Assembly: GCA_025965315.1 (NCBI GenBank)
Contig: JAOPXD010000205.1
Location: 1-39,197, forward strand
Direction of reading: 5' to 3'
Length of the DNA: 39,197 bases
Origin: Marmoricola sp.
GTDB lineage: Bacteria; Actinomycetota; Actinomycetes; Propionibacteriales; Nocardioidaceae
Positions 19,122 to 26,466 of the stretch are shown one piece after another. Each line of letters starts with the position of its first letter. Within the stretch, counting starts at the first letter, position 1. The notes under the pieces are model-generated. The model ran no database searches. It was not told the origin of the DNA and saw nothing but the letters and a program-made list of their open reading frames with translations. Both the position numbers and the translations under genes were made by a program.

Positions 19122-19134
19122 AAAGGTGACCTTT
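19122..19134. promoter_or_regulatory. Candidate operator upstream of fadD-lipase
   Basis: AAAGGT-G-ACCTTT is a perfect 6-bp inverted repeat around one central base. It lies six bases from the Shine-Dalgarno sequence of the minus-strand fadD gene. I cannot name the cognate regulator. Confidence 0.4.
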
Positions 19135-19233
19135 TCAGATCACGACAGGAGGACGTTAACCCGAGCGAGCAGCGACCGCAAGGGTCAGCAGGTCATGGCG
19201 GACCGTGAGGTGGTCGGCGTCCCGACGTACAAG

Positions 19234-19277
19234 AACTCCCGCCTCCACACCAACGTTTAGGTGTGGAGGCGGGAGTT
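19234..19277. repeat. Perfect 18-bp stem, 8-nt loop
   Basis: The left arm AACTCCCGCCTCCACACC (19234-19251) is the exact reverse complement of 19260-19277. The loop is AACGTTTA. It follows the stop of the small minus-strand gene and may terminate it. Its size and perfection, and a second palindrome fused to it, also fit a decayed mobile-element end. Confidence 0.75.
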
Positions 19278-19297
19278 TCCCAACTTAAGTTGGGAAA
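19276..19297. repeat. Perfect 22-bp palindrome
   Basis: The sequence is exactly self-complementary, with arms TTTCCCAACTT and AAGTTGGGAAA and no loop. It shares two bases with the preceding 18-bp stem and lies 10 bp from the stop of the small gene at 19308. It is more AT-rich than its surroundings. Confidence 0.75.
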
Positions 19298-19307
19298 CCG
19301 GGCCACA

Positions 19308-19535
19308 TCAGCCGGCGAGCGGGCGGGACTTCAGGTCCGCGATGAGCTCCTCGCGGGCGAACCGACGCACGAGCACCGGGAGGTACTCGGTGATCTTCGC
19401 CGGCGGCTCGAGCTCGGCGCGGACCCGGTCGACGACACCGACGACGTCGGTGGGCGGGATCCGGCTCGCGAACTCGGCGGAGAGGTCCGCGACGACGCGG
19501 GCGAACTGCTGCTCGTTGCTCGGTGATGTCACCAC
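19308..19535 (-). CDS. Small three-helix-bundle dimerisation domain protein
   Basis: This 75-residue protein looks like the short actinobacterial 'three-helix bundle dimerization domain' family. It has an N-terminal helix QQFARVVADLSAEFA, then PTDVVGVVDRVRAELE, then KITEYLPVLVRRFAREELIADL. The function of the family is not established. The start is one of two adjacent GTGs (19535 or 19532), with GGAGGAG about eight bases upstream. It is divergent from the large NRPS gene across 112-142 bp of repeat-rich DNA. Confidence 0.7.
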   Translation of the reverse strand: MVTSPSNEQQFARVVADLSAEFASRIPPTDVVGVVDRVRAELEPPAKITEYLPVLVRRFAREELIADLKSRPLAG

Positions 19536-19568
19536 TGGCTCCTCCGGGGATCAGCTCGAGTTCGTGTC

Positions 19569-19658
19569 GTGCAGTGCCGCTCTGTGCATGGAGGGAGCGT
19601 GCACGGAGACATCGTGCAGGGAACAGGTGAACGGACGGTGAACCCGTTTGTTCACCTG
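19569..19658. promoter_or_regulatory. Phased repeats between small gene and NRPS
   Basis: Four GTGCA boxes start at 19569, 19584, 19599 and 19614, exactly 15 bp apart; the middle two extend to GTGCAYGGAG. Directly after them CAGGTGAAC (19624-19632) forms a perfect 9-bp inverted repeat with GTTCACCTG (19650-19658), and another GGTGAAC copy is at 19637-19643. The block occupies the only promoter space between the divergent genes, so binding by a regulator is likely. Confidence 0.5.
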
Positions 19659-19677
19659 GACCCACAAGACTGCGCCC

Positions 19678-22600
19678 GTGACCCCGCCCGTGCCCGTCCC
19701 GCTGCTGCGAAGCGCCCTCGCTGCGCCCGCACGCACGTTGGTCGACATCTTCCGTGAGGTCGTGTCGGAGTTCCCGGGCGCGCTCGCGCTCGACAGCGGG
19801 GTCGGGGTGCTCACCTACGCCGAGCTCGCCGAGGCGGCCGAGGACCTGGCCGAGCGCCTGGCCGAGGCCGGGGTGCGCCGGGGGGACAAGGTCGGGATCC
19901 GGATCCGGTCCGGCACCACCGACCTGTACGTCGCGATCCTCGGGGTCCTGCACGCCGGCGCCGCCTACGTGCCGGTCGACGCCGAGGACCCCGATGAACG
20001 CGCCCGGGTCGTCTTCGGGGAATCCGGCGTCCGGGCGATCGTCGGCAACGACCTGGCCGTCGCCACCGCTCACGGTGTCGGTGCGCTGGTCCGGCCGAAC
20101 GTCACCGCGGGCGACCCCGGCCCCGAGCACGATGCCTGGGTGATCTTCACCTCCGGCTCGACCGGGGCGCCCAAGGGCGTTGCCGTGACCCACCGAAGTG
20201 CGGCGGCGTTCGTGGACGCCGAGTCCCGGATGTTCCTGCAGGCAGATCCGATCGGCCCGCTGGACCGGGTGATGGCGGGTCTGTCGGTCGCCTTCGACGC
20301 TAGCTGCGAGGAGATGTGGCTGGCCTGGGCGTACGGCGCCTGCCTCGTTCCTGCTCCCCGGTCGCTGGTCCGCTCCGGCGTCGACGTCGGTCCGTGGCTG
20401 GTGGCGAACCGGATCACCGTGGTCTCGACGGTGCCGACCCTGGTCGCGCTGTGGCCCGCCGAGGCGCTGGAGACCGTGCGGTTGCTGATCATGGGCGGCG
20501 AGGCCTGCTCAGCGGAGCTCTCCAGCCGGCTGCAGGCGCCCGGGCGCGAGGTCTGGAACACCTACGGGCCCACCGAGGCCACCGTCGTCGCCTGCGGCGC
20601 CCTGCTCGACGGGAGTGAGCCGGTCCGGATCGGGTTGCCCCTGGACGGCTGGGACCTGGCCGTCGTGGACGCCGAGGGCAATCCGGTGGCCGAGGGCGAG
20701 ATCGGCGAGCTGATCATCGGCGGGGTCGGGCTCGCCCGCTACCTCGACCCGGACAAGGACGCCGAGAAGTACGCGCCGCTGGCGAGTCTCGGCTGGGCGC
20801 GCGCCTACCGGTCCGGGGACATCGTCCGCAACGACCCGGCCGGACTGGTGTTCGCCGGACGCGCGGACGACCAGATCAAGCTCGGCGGTCGCCGGATCGA
20901 GCTGGGCGAGATCGACGAGCAGTTGCTCCGCCTCCCCGGCGTCGCCGGCGCAGCGGCCGCCGTACGGTCCACGAGGTCGGGCAACCGACTGCTCGTCGGC
21001 TACGTCGTCGTGGACGACTCCTTCGACGCGCAGGCCGGGATCGAGGTGCTGCGACAGCGGCTGCCGGCCGCCCTGGTCCCCCGGCTCGCCGTGGTCGACG
21101 AGCTGCCGACGCGCACGTCGGGCAAGGTCGACCGGGACGCGCTCCCGTGGCCGCTGCCCAAGCCGCCGGCGATCGACCGGCCGCTGGAGGGCGTGCACGC
21201 CTGGATCGCCGAGATCTGGCACGACGTGCTCGGCGCGGACGTGGCCTCGCTCAAGGACGACTTCTTCGACTTCGGTGGCGGCTCGTTGACCGCGGCGCAG
21301 GTGGTGAGCCGGCTGCGCGAGCGTTACCCGGAGATCGCCGTCGGCGACCTGTACGAGAACCCGACGGTTGCCCGGCTCGCGATTGCTCTGGCCGAGCACG
21401 GCGGCGTCGTCGTCGCCTCGGACCGGCAGGTGCCACCGATCCCGCGCAAGACCCAGGCCGGGCAGCTGGCCGCGCTGCTCCCGCTGCGCACCCTGGCAGC
21501 GGCCCGCTGGATCTCCTGGCTGCTGCTGACCGGTTCGCTCGCCAGCACCGTGGTGGACCTGCCCTGGTGGCCCGACGTCCCGCTCGGCTGGACGATCCTG
21601 ACCACAGTGGTGTTCGTGCTCGCGCCGGGGCGGATGCTGCTCGCGGCCCTCCTCGCCCGGGTGGTCCTGCGCGGCGTGACCCCGGGCTCGCACCCCCGCG
21701 GCGGCAAGGTGCACCTGCGGCTGTGGCTCGCCGAACGCATCCAGGACGAGCTCGCCGCGCCCGGGCTGGCCGGCGCTCCGTGGATCCCCCTCTACGCACG
21801 CCTGCTCGGAGCCACGATCGGGCGTGCGACCGACGTGCACACGCTGCCTCCGGTGACCGGCTTCCTGACCCTGGGCGACGGCGCCGCGATCGAGCCCGAG
21901 GTCGATCTGCGCGGCCACTGGATCGACGGGGACGTCGTGCACATCGGCAGCATCGCCGTCGGCGCCGGCGCCCGGATCGGCGCGCGCAGCACCTTGGCCC
22001 CGGGAGCGGACGTCCGCGACAACGCCGAGGTCGCCCCGGGCTCGCTGGTCGTCGGCGAGGTACCCGCCGACCAGTTCTGGTCGGGCTCACCGGCCGAGCG
22101 CGTCACCCGGCACGCACGCGGCCCGTGGTCGACCGAGGCGCCACCGCGCAACTCCGGCTGGGCAGTCACCTACGGGTTCGTCGCGGTGCTGATCGCCGCG
22201 CTGCCGGGCACGGGACTGGTCGCCGGAGCAGCCGTGCTGCTTCCTGCCATCCACCACCAGCACACCCTCGGCGCCGCGATCAGGGCCGGACTGCCCTGGC
22301 TACCGCTGGCAGCGCTGACCGGGTACGTCGTCCTGGCCGGGCTGGTCCTGGTCGGCGTACGGCTGCTCGGGGTGCGGATGAGTGCCGGCCACTTCCCGGT
22401 GCGCTCGGCGGCCGGCGTCCGCATCTGGGCGACGCTGCGGGTGCTCGACGAGGCCCGCACCTGGTTGTTCCCGCTGTACTCCAGCGGGCTCACGCCGCTC
22501 TGGTTGCGGTCGCTCGGCGCCGAGATCGGTCACGGCGTGGAGGCCTCGACGGTGCTGCTGCTGCCCCGGTTCACGCACGTGAACGACGACGCCTTCCTGG

Positions 22601-23562
22601 CCGACGACACCCTGATCGGCTGCTACGAGCTCGGGGGTGGCTGGATCCGGGTCGAGCACGTGAAGATCGGCAAGCGCGCCTTCGTCGGCAACTCCGGGAT
22701 GGCGGCCGCGGGCCGGAAGGTTCCGAAGGCCTCCCTGGTCGCCGTGCTGTCCGCGGCGCCGGCACGGACCGCGGCCAGGGCCGGGTCCTCGTGGGTCGGC
22801 AGCCCCCCGACCCGGCTTCGTCGTACGGCGGGGAGCACCGACACCAGCCGCACCTACGAGCCACCCCGCCGGCTGCGCGTCCTGCGCGGGGTCGTCGAGC
22901 TCGGCCGGGCCGTGCCCGCCCTGATCGGCGTCCTGCTCAACGTCGCCGTGGCCGCCACCCTGCTCCGGCTGATCGCGGTGCAACCGGTCGTCGCGTTCGT
23001 CGTCGGTGGCGTCGTGATGATCGCGGCAGGGCTGGTCGCGGCCGGGCTCACCGTGATCGCGAAATGGGTCCTGATCGGCCGGCACACCCGCTCGGAGCAC
23101 CCGTTGTGGTCCGGGTTCGTGTGGCGCAACGAGCTCGCCGACACCTTCACCGAGATGCTGGCCGCCCCCTGGTTCGCCTCGGTCACCCAGGGCACCTACG
23201 CCCTCAACGTCTGGTTCCGCCTCCTCGGCGCGAAGATCGGCCGCGGCGTCTGGTGCGACACCTACTGGCTCCCGGAGACGGATCTGGTCGAGCTCGGCGA
23301 CGGCGCGGTCGTGAACACCGGCTGCGTGGTGCAGACTCATCTCTTCCACGACCGGGTCCTGAGCATGGACCGGGTGACGCTGAAGGAGGGGGCGACCCTG
23401 GGACCCAACAGCGTCATCCTTCCTGCCGCGACGATCGGACGGCATGCGACCGTCGGCCCGGTGTCGCTGGTGATGCGCGGCGAAGCGGTCCCCAACCGGA
23501 CCCGCTGGATCGGCAACCCGATCGGCCCGTGGGACGTCGAGAACAGGAGCGTCGAGGAGTGA
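19678..23562 (+). CDS. Pls/PosA-family single-module NRPS (poly-epsilon-lysine-synthetase-like)
   Basis: This protein of about 1294 residues has the architecture of epsilon-poly-L-lysine synthetase Pls: an adenylation domain, a carrier domain, then six membrane segments interleaved with three tandem C-terminal domains. Adenylation blocks are IFTSGSTGAPKG, NTYGPTEATV, YRSGD, GRADDQIKLGGRRIELGEID and RTSGKVDR. The carrier site is FDFGGGSLTA (S536). Pocket residues aligned by eye to GrsA read D-A-E-S-I-G-T-V-V-K, lysine-like, with a Glu suited to a side-chain amine. The tandem domains contain left-handed beta-helix repeats (AVGAGARIGARSTLAPGA; KEGATLGPNSVILPAATIG). There are no condensation or thioesterase domains. 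The start is uncertain (GTG 19678 or TTG 19648). The stop overlaps the peptidase start. Confidence 0.9.
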   Translation: MTPPVPVPLLRSALAAPARTLVDIFREVVSEFPGALALDSGVGVLTYAELAEAAEDLAERLAEAGVRRGDKVGIRIRSGTTDLYVAILGVLHAGAAYVPVDAEDPDERARVVFGESGVRAIVGNDLAVATAHGVGALVRPNVTAGDPGPEHDAWVIFTSGSTGAPKGVAVTHRSAAAFVDAESRMFLQADPIGPLDRVMAGLSVAFDASCEEMWLAWAYGACLVPAPRSLVRSGVDVGPWLVANRITVVSTVPTLVALWPAEALETVRLLIMGGEACSAELSSRLQAPGREVWNTYGPTEATVVACGALLDGSEPVRIGLPLDGWDLAVVDAEGNPVAEGEIGELIIGGVGLARYLDPDKDAEKYAPLASLGWARAYRSGDIVRNDPAGLVFAGRADDQIKLGGRRIELGEIDEQLLRLPGVAGAAAAVRSTRSGNRLLVGYVVVDDSFDAQAGIEVLRQRLPAALVPRLAVVDELPTRTSGKVDRDALPWPLPKPPAIDRPLEGVHAWIAEIWHDVLGADVASLKDDFFDFGGGSLTAAQVVSRLRERYPEIAVGDLYENPTVARLAIALAEHGGVVVASDRQVPPIPRKTQAGQLAALLPLRTLAAARWISWLLLTGSLASTVVDLPWWPDVPLGWTILTTVVFVLAPGRMLLAALLARVVLRGVTPGSHPRGGKVHLRLWLAERIQDELAAPGLAGAPWIPLYARLLGATIGRATDVHTLPPVTGFLTLGDGAAIEPEVDLRGHWIDGDVVHIGSIAVGAGARIGARSTLAPGADVRDNAEVAPGSLVVGEVPADQFWSGSPAERVTRHARGPWSTEAPPRNSGWAVTYGFVAVLIAALPGTGLVAGAAVLLPAIHHQHTLGAAIRAGLPWLPLAALTGYVVLAGLVLVGVRLLGVRMSAGHFPVRSAAGVRIWATLRVLDEARTWLFPLYSSGLTPLWLRSLGAEIGHGVEASTVLLLPRFTHVNDDAFLADDTLIGCYELGGGWIRVEHVKIGKRAFVGNSGMAAAGRKVPKASLVAVLSAAPARTAARAGSSWVGSPPTRLRRTAGSTDTSRTYEPPRRLRVLRGVVELGRAVPALIGVLLNVAVAATLLRLIAVQPVVAFVVGGVVMIAAGLVAAGLTVIAKWVLIGRHTRSEHPLWSGFVWRNELADTFTEMLAAPWFASVTQGTYALNVWFRLLGAKIGRGVWCDTYWLPETDLVELGDGAVVNTGCVVQTHLFHDRVLSMDRVTLKEGATLGPNSVILPAATIGRHATVGPVSLVMRGEAVPNRTRWIGNPIGPWDVENRSVEE

Positions 23563-24860
23563 CCGGCACCGACCCGTACGTGCCCGGCCACGGGGACCCG
23601 TCGTACGACGTCACTCACTACGACCTGGTGCTGCGCTACCGCCCCGAGTCCAACCGTCTCGACGCCGAGGCCAGGCTGACCTGTACGGCGCTCGCACCGC
23701 TGACCTCGATCCGGCTGGACCTGCACCAGCTCGCCGTCGCGAAGGTGAGCGGGACCGGGGTGACGATCACCCGCTGGACCCAGCGCGGCAGCACCGTGCT
23801 GGTCACGCTCAAGTCCGCCGCGAAGGCCGGCACCGTCTTCAAGCTCAGGATCAAGTACTCCGGCCATCCCGGCACCGTTCCCTCGGCGGTCCTCGGCGAC
23901 GCCGGCTGGGAGGAGCTCACCGACGGGGTGATCGTCGCGGCGCAGCCGCACGGAGCCCCGGCCTGGTACCCGTGCAACGACCGTCCCGACGACAAGGCGA
24001 CGTACACGTTCGAGGTCTCGGTCCCGCCGGACTACCACGTGGCCGCGAGCGGCGACCTGCTCTCGACCCAGCGCAGCGGCTCGTCGGTGACCTGGCGCTA
24101 CGAGCAGACCGCACCGATGGCGAGCTACCTCGCGGCGATCCAGATCGGCCGGTACGTCGTCCACGAGCAGGACTCGACCGTCCCGATGCGGGTGGTCGCA
24201 CCGCGCGACGTCGGCGGTGCCGGGTTCGACGGCTCCTTCGGGCGTCAGCCGGAGATGATGGCGTTCTTCGTCGACCGGTTCGGCCCGTACCCGTTCCGCA
24301 GCTACACCTCGGTGATCACCGACGACGTCCTGGAGATCCCGCTGGAGTCGCAGTCGCTGGCGACCTTCGGTCGCAACTTCGCGACCGGCGACTGGCACTC
24401 GGTCCGCCTGGTCGCCCACGAGCTCGCGCACCAGTGGTTCGGCAACGCGGTGACGCTGGCGCACTGGCGCGACATCTGGCTGCACGAGGGATTCGCGTGC
24501 TACTCCGAGTGGCTCTGGTCCGAGGAGTGCGGGGTCAGACCCGCGCACGGCTGGGCCGAGCACTACCACCGCAAGCTGGCCGAGCAGCCCCAGGACCTGC
24601 TGCTCTCCGACCCGACCCCGGAGCTGATGTTCGACGACCGGGTCTACAAGCGCGGGGCGCTGACCCTGCACGCGCTGCGCCGGACCGTCGGCGACATGGC
24701 GTTCTTCCACCTGCTGCGGTCCTGGGTCGCGGAGAACTCCGGTGGTTCGGTGACGACCGAGGAGTTCGTCGCGCACTGCAACGAGCAGGTCGGCAACGAC
24801 CTGACCCCGCTGTTCGACGCGTGGCTGCACAGCACCGCGCTGCCGGCGCTACCCCAGTAG
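23559..24860 (+). CDS. M1 family metallopeptidase
   Basis: This 433-residue zinc aminopeptidase-like protein has the HExxH site at H287-E288-H291 in VAHELAHQWFGNAV and the third ligand E310 in DIWLHEGFA. The usual GAMEN exopeptidase motif is replaced by LESQS (about 262-266). That is seen in bacterial short M1 members, so true aminopeptidase activity is not certain. No signal peptide is visible. It is shorter than classical M1 enzymes because the large C-terminal helical domain is missing. The GTG start overlaps the NRPS stop as GTGA. Polylysine producers are known to carry a zinc aminopeptidase that degrades the polymer, so a matching role here is a reasonable inference. Confidence 0.9.
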   Translation: MTGTDPYVPGHGDPSYDVTHYDLVLRYRPESNRLDAEARLTCTALAPLTSIRLDLHQLAVAKVSGTGVTITRWTQRGSTVLVTLKSAAKAGTVFKLRIKYSGHPGTVPSAVLGDAGWEELTDGVIVAAQPHGAPAWYPCNDRPDDKATYTFEVSVPPDYHVAASGDLLSTQRSGSSVTWRYEQTAPMASYLAAIQIGRYVVHEQDSTVPMRVVAPRDVGGAGFDGSFGRQPEMMAFFVDRFGPYPFRSYTSVITDDVLEIPLESQSLATFGRNFATGDWHSVRLVAHELAHQWFGNAVTLAHWRDIWLHEGFACYSEWLWSEECGVRPAHGWAEHYHRKLAEQPQDLLLSDPTPELMFDDRVYKRGALTLHALRRTVGDMAFFHLLRSWVAENSGGSVTTEEFVAHCNEQVGNDLTPLFDAWLHSTALPALPQ

Positions 24861-25337
24861 CGCCACAGCGACGGCGTACCCGTCGGGTGCGTCGAGGTAC
24901 TCCAGGACGCCCGGGAACCACCGCACGGTGACCTCGGTCATCGGTCGGGCGAGACCGGTTCCGTAGACCTTGAGGATCGCTTCCTTCGCCGCCCAGAGCC
25001 GGGCCATCTCGGCACCTGTTCCGGCGGACTCGGTCGGTGCCAGCATCTCCGCGAGCGGCCAGTCCCGGTCGATCGCCTCGATGTCGATCCCGACCGCCAC
25101 CGCCTCGGGCGCCACTGCCGTGAGCAGGTGCTCGCCGGCACGCGTGATCGAGACCGGGACGTCGCGCCCGTCGAGCCGCATCCAGGGTCGACCATGCACG
25201 TCGCTGCCGCAGGAGGCGCACAACCGCCCGACCGTGACGTCGCCGGCGCCGAGCAGGGCGGTGACCTGCTCGGTCAGCACCTCGGCCGCGTCCGCGGACG
25301 AGGGCGATCGGACCACGGAGCACGGCGGCGACTGCAC
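24849..25337 (-). CDS. 4'-phosphopantetheinyl transferase
   Basis: This 162-residue protein transfers phosphopantetheine from CoA to carrier-protein serines. The Mg2+-binding motif is VAVGIDIE (D85, E87) and the second motif is LWAAKEAILKVYG (115-125). It is shorter than Sfp at the N-terminus. It overlaps the tail of the M1 gene by 12 bp on the opposite strand. The nearest carrier domain is that of the NRPS, so it is the likely activator, though it could also serve other carriers. The GTG at 25337 lies six bases from a TAGCCT element (25344-25349), consistent with a leaderless mRNA. Confidence 0.88.
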   Translation of the reverse strand: MQSPPCSVVRSPSSADAAEVLTEQVTALLGAGDVTVGRLCASCGSDVHGRPWMRLDGRDVPVSITRAGEHLLTAVAPEAVAVGIDIEAIDRDWPLAEMLAPTESAGTGAEMARLWAAKEAILKVYGTGLARPMTEVTVRWFPGVLEYLDAPDGYAVAVALLG

Positions 25338-25343
25338 GGTCCA

Positions 25344-25383
25344 AGGCTATCCGAGTGCACCGTGACGGGAGCCTCGCTAGATT
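25344..25383. promoter_or_regulatory. Back-to-back leaderless promoters
   Basis: In this 52-bp divergent gap, minus-strand TAGCCT (25344-25349) is six bases from the transferase GTG and plus-strand TAGATT (25378-25383) is six bases from the hydrolase GTG. Neither gene has a ribosome-binding site. Confidence 0.5.
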
Positions 25384-25389
25384 CGGTGC

Positions 25390-26328
25390 GTGGACCCCGC
25401 TGCCTTCCCGAACCTGGATCCCGAGCTCGTCGAGTTCGTGGCGAGCCTGCCCGACATGGGCAACGCCCTCGACGACATCCCCGGCGCCCGTCGCATGCTC
25501 GCCTCGATGATGCCCGCCGGGCCGGTGCCCGGCGAGGAGGACCTCGACATCACCGACGAGACCGCCCCGGGCGATCCGGACGTCGCGGTCCGGGTCTACC
25601 GGCCACGCGGCAGCACCGGCGAGCTGCCCGGTCTGCTGTACATCCACGGTGGCGGCTTCTGCATCGGCGACGCCGCGAGCGAGCAACGCGGCGCGGTGTC
25701 CCTGGCGCGACGGCTCGGCGTCGTCGTGGTCAACGTCGACTACCGGCTGGCGCCCGAGGACCCGCACCCGGCCGCGATCGAGGACTGCTACGCGGCCCTG
25801 CAGTACCTCGCCGGACTGGACGGAGTCGACACCAGCCGGCTGGTCGTGCACGGCAACAGCGCCGGTGGCGGCCTCGCTGCCGCGACCGCCCTGATGGCGC
25901 GCGACCGCGGCGGGCCGGCGCTGTGCTTCCAGTCGCTGGGGATCCCGGTGCTCGACGACCGGTTGGGGACGCCGTCGATGACGACGTTCGTCGACACCCC
26001 GTTGTGGAGCCGGAAGCAGGCCGCGAAGTCCTGGGAGCTGTACCTCGCCGGCGTTCCGGCGGACCAGTACGCCGCCCCGGCCCGGGCCACCGACCTGACC
26101 GGGCTGCCGCCGGCGTACGTGCTGACCTGCGAGCTCGACCCGCTGCGCGACGAGGGCCTGACCTACGCGATGCGCCTGCTGGCGGCGGGTGTCTCCACGG
26201 AGGTCCACAACCTGCCGGGCGCTTTTCACGGCACCTCGATCGTGCCGTCCTCGGCGGTCGCGAAGCGGATGGATGCCGAGCTGCTCGTCGTCCTGGCCAG
26301 GGCCCTCGGCGTCACGATCGCGCGATGA
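25390..26328 (+). CDS. Alpha/beta hydrolase, HSL-type esterase
   Basis: This 312-residue cytosolic esterase of the hormone-sensitive-lipase family has the oxyanion motif HGGGF (86-90), nucleophile S157 in GNSAGGG, acid in ELDPLRDEG and His in GAFHGT. Such enzymes hydrolyse short- to medium-chain esters. The GTG at 25390 appears leaderless. It is followed by a strong hairpin terminator, so it is a single-gene unit. Its link to the nearby polymer genes is positional only. Confidence 0.9.
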   Translation: MDPAAFPNLDPELVEFVASLPDMGNALDDIPGARRMLASMMPAGPVPGEEDLDITDETAPGDPDVAVRVYRPRGSTGELPGLLYIHGGGFCIGDAASEQRGAVSLARRLGVVVVNVDYRLAPEDPHPAAIEDCYAALQYLAGLDGVDTSRLVVHGNSAGGGLAAATALMARDRGGPALCFQSLGIPVLDDRLGTPSMTTFVDTPLWSRKQAAKSWELYLAGVPADQYAAPARATDLTGLPPAYVLTCELDPLRDEGLTYAMRLLAAGVSTEVHNLPGAFHGTSIVPSSAVAKRMDAELLVVLARALGVTIAR

Positions 26329-26344
26329 GGGTCCTGGTACCGCT

Positions 26345-26390
26345 GCCCGTCGGGCGGGGCGGATCCCTGGAGCCGCCCCGCCCGACGGGC
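26345..26390 (+). terminator. Strong 18-bp terminator stem
   Basis: GCCCGTCGGGCGGGGCGG (26345-26362) pairs perfectly with 26373-26390 across a 10-nt loop. It begins 17 bp after the esterase stop. No U-tract follows. Confidence 0.75.
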
Positions 26391-26466
26391 AACCGATCTG
26401 ACGTTCGCCGCGTCTGGATGGGTGAGGGCACACCAACGTCGCCCGAGGATCGCCCAGGAGGAACTG

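Noticed and set aside
19569-19623. CRISPR-like direct repeats
   Set aside because: The units are 15 bp with only about 5-10 conserved bases and no spacers of constant unique sequence.
19569-19757. Possible 62-residue leader peptide with a pentad repeat
   Set aside because: No ribosome-binding site, no homology I recognise, and it runs into the NRPS frame; the repeats are better treated as DNA sites.
21147-23558. Plus-strand frame overlapping the NRPS, continuous with the M1 frame
   Set aside because: The translation before 23559 is Arg/Ala-rich with no domain, while the NRPS frame has every A and carrier motif. Only the part from 23559 is real.
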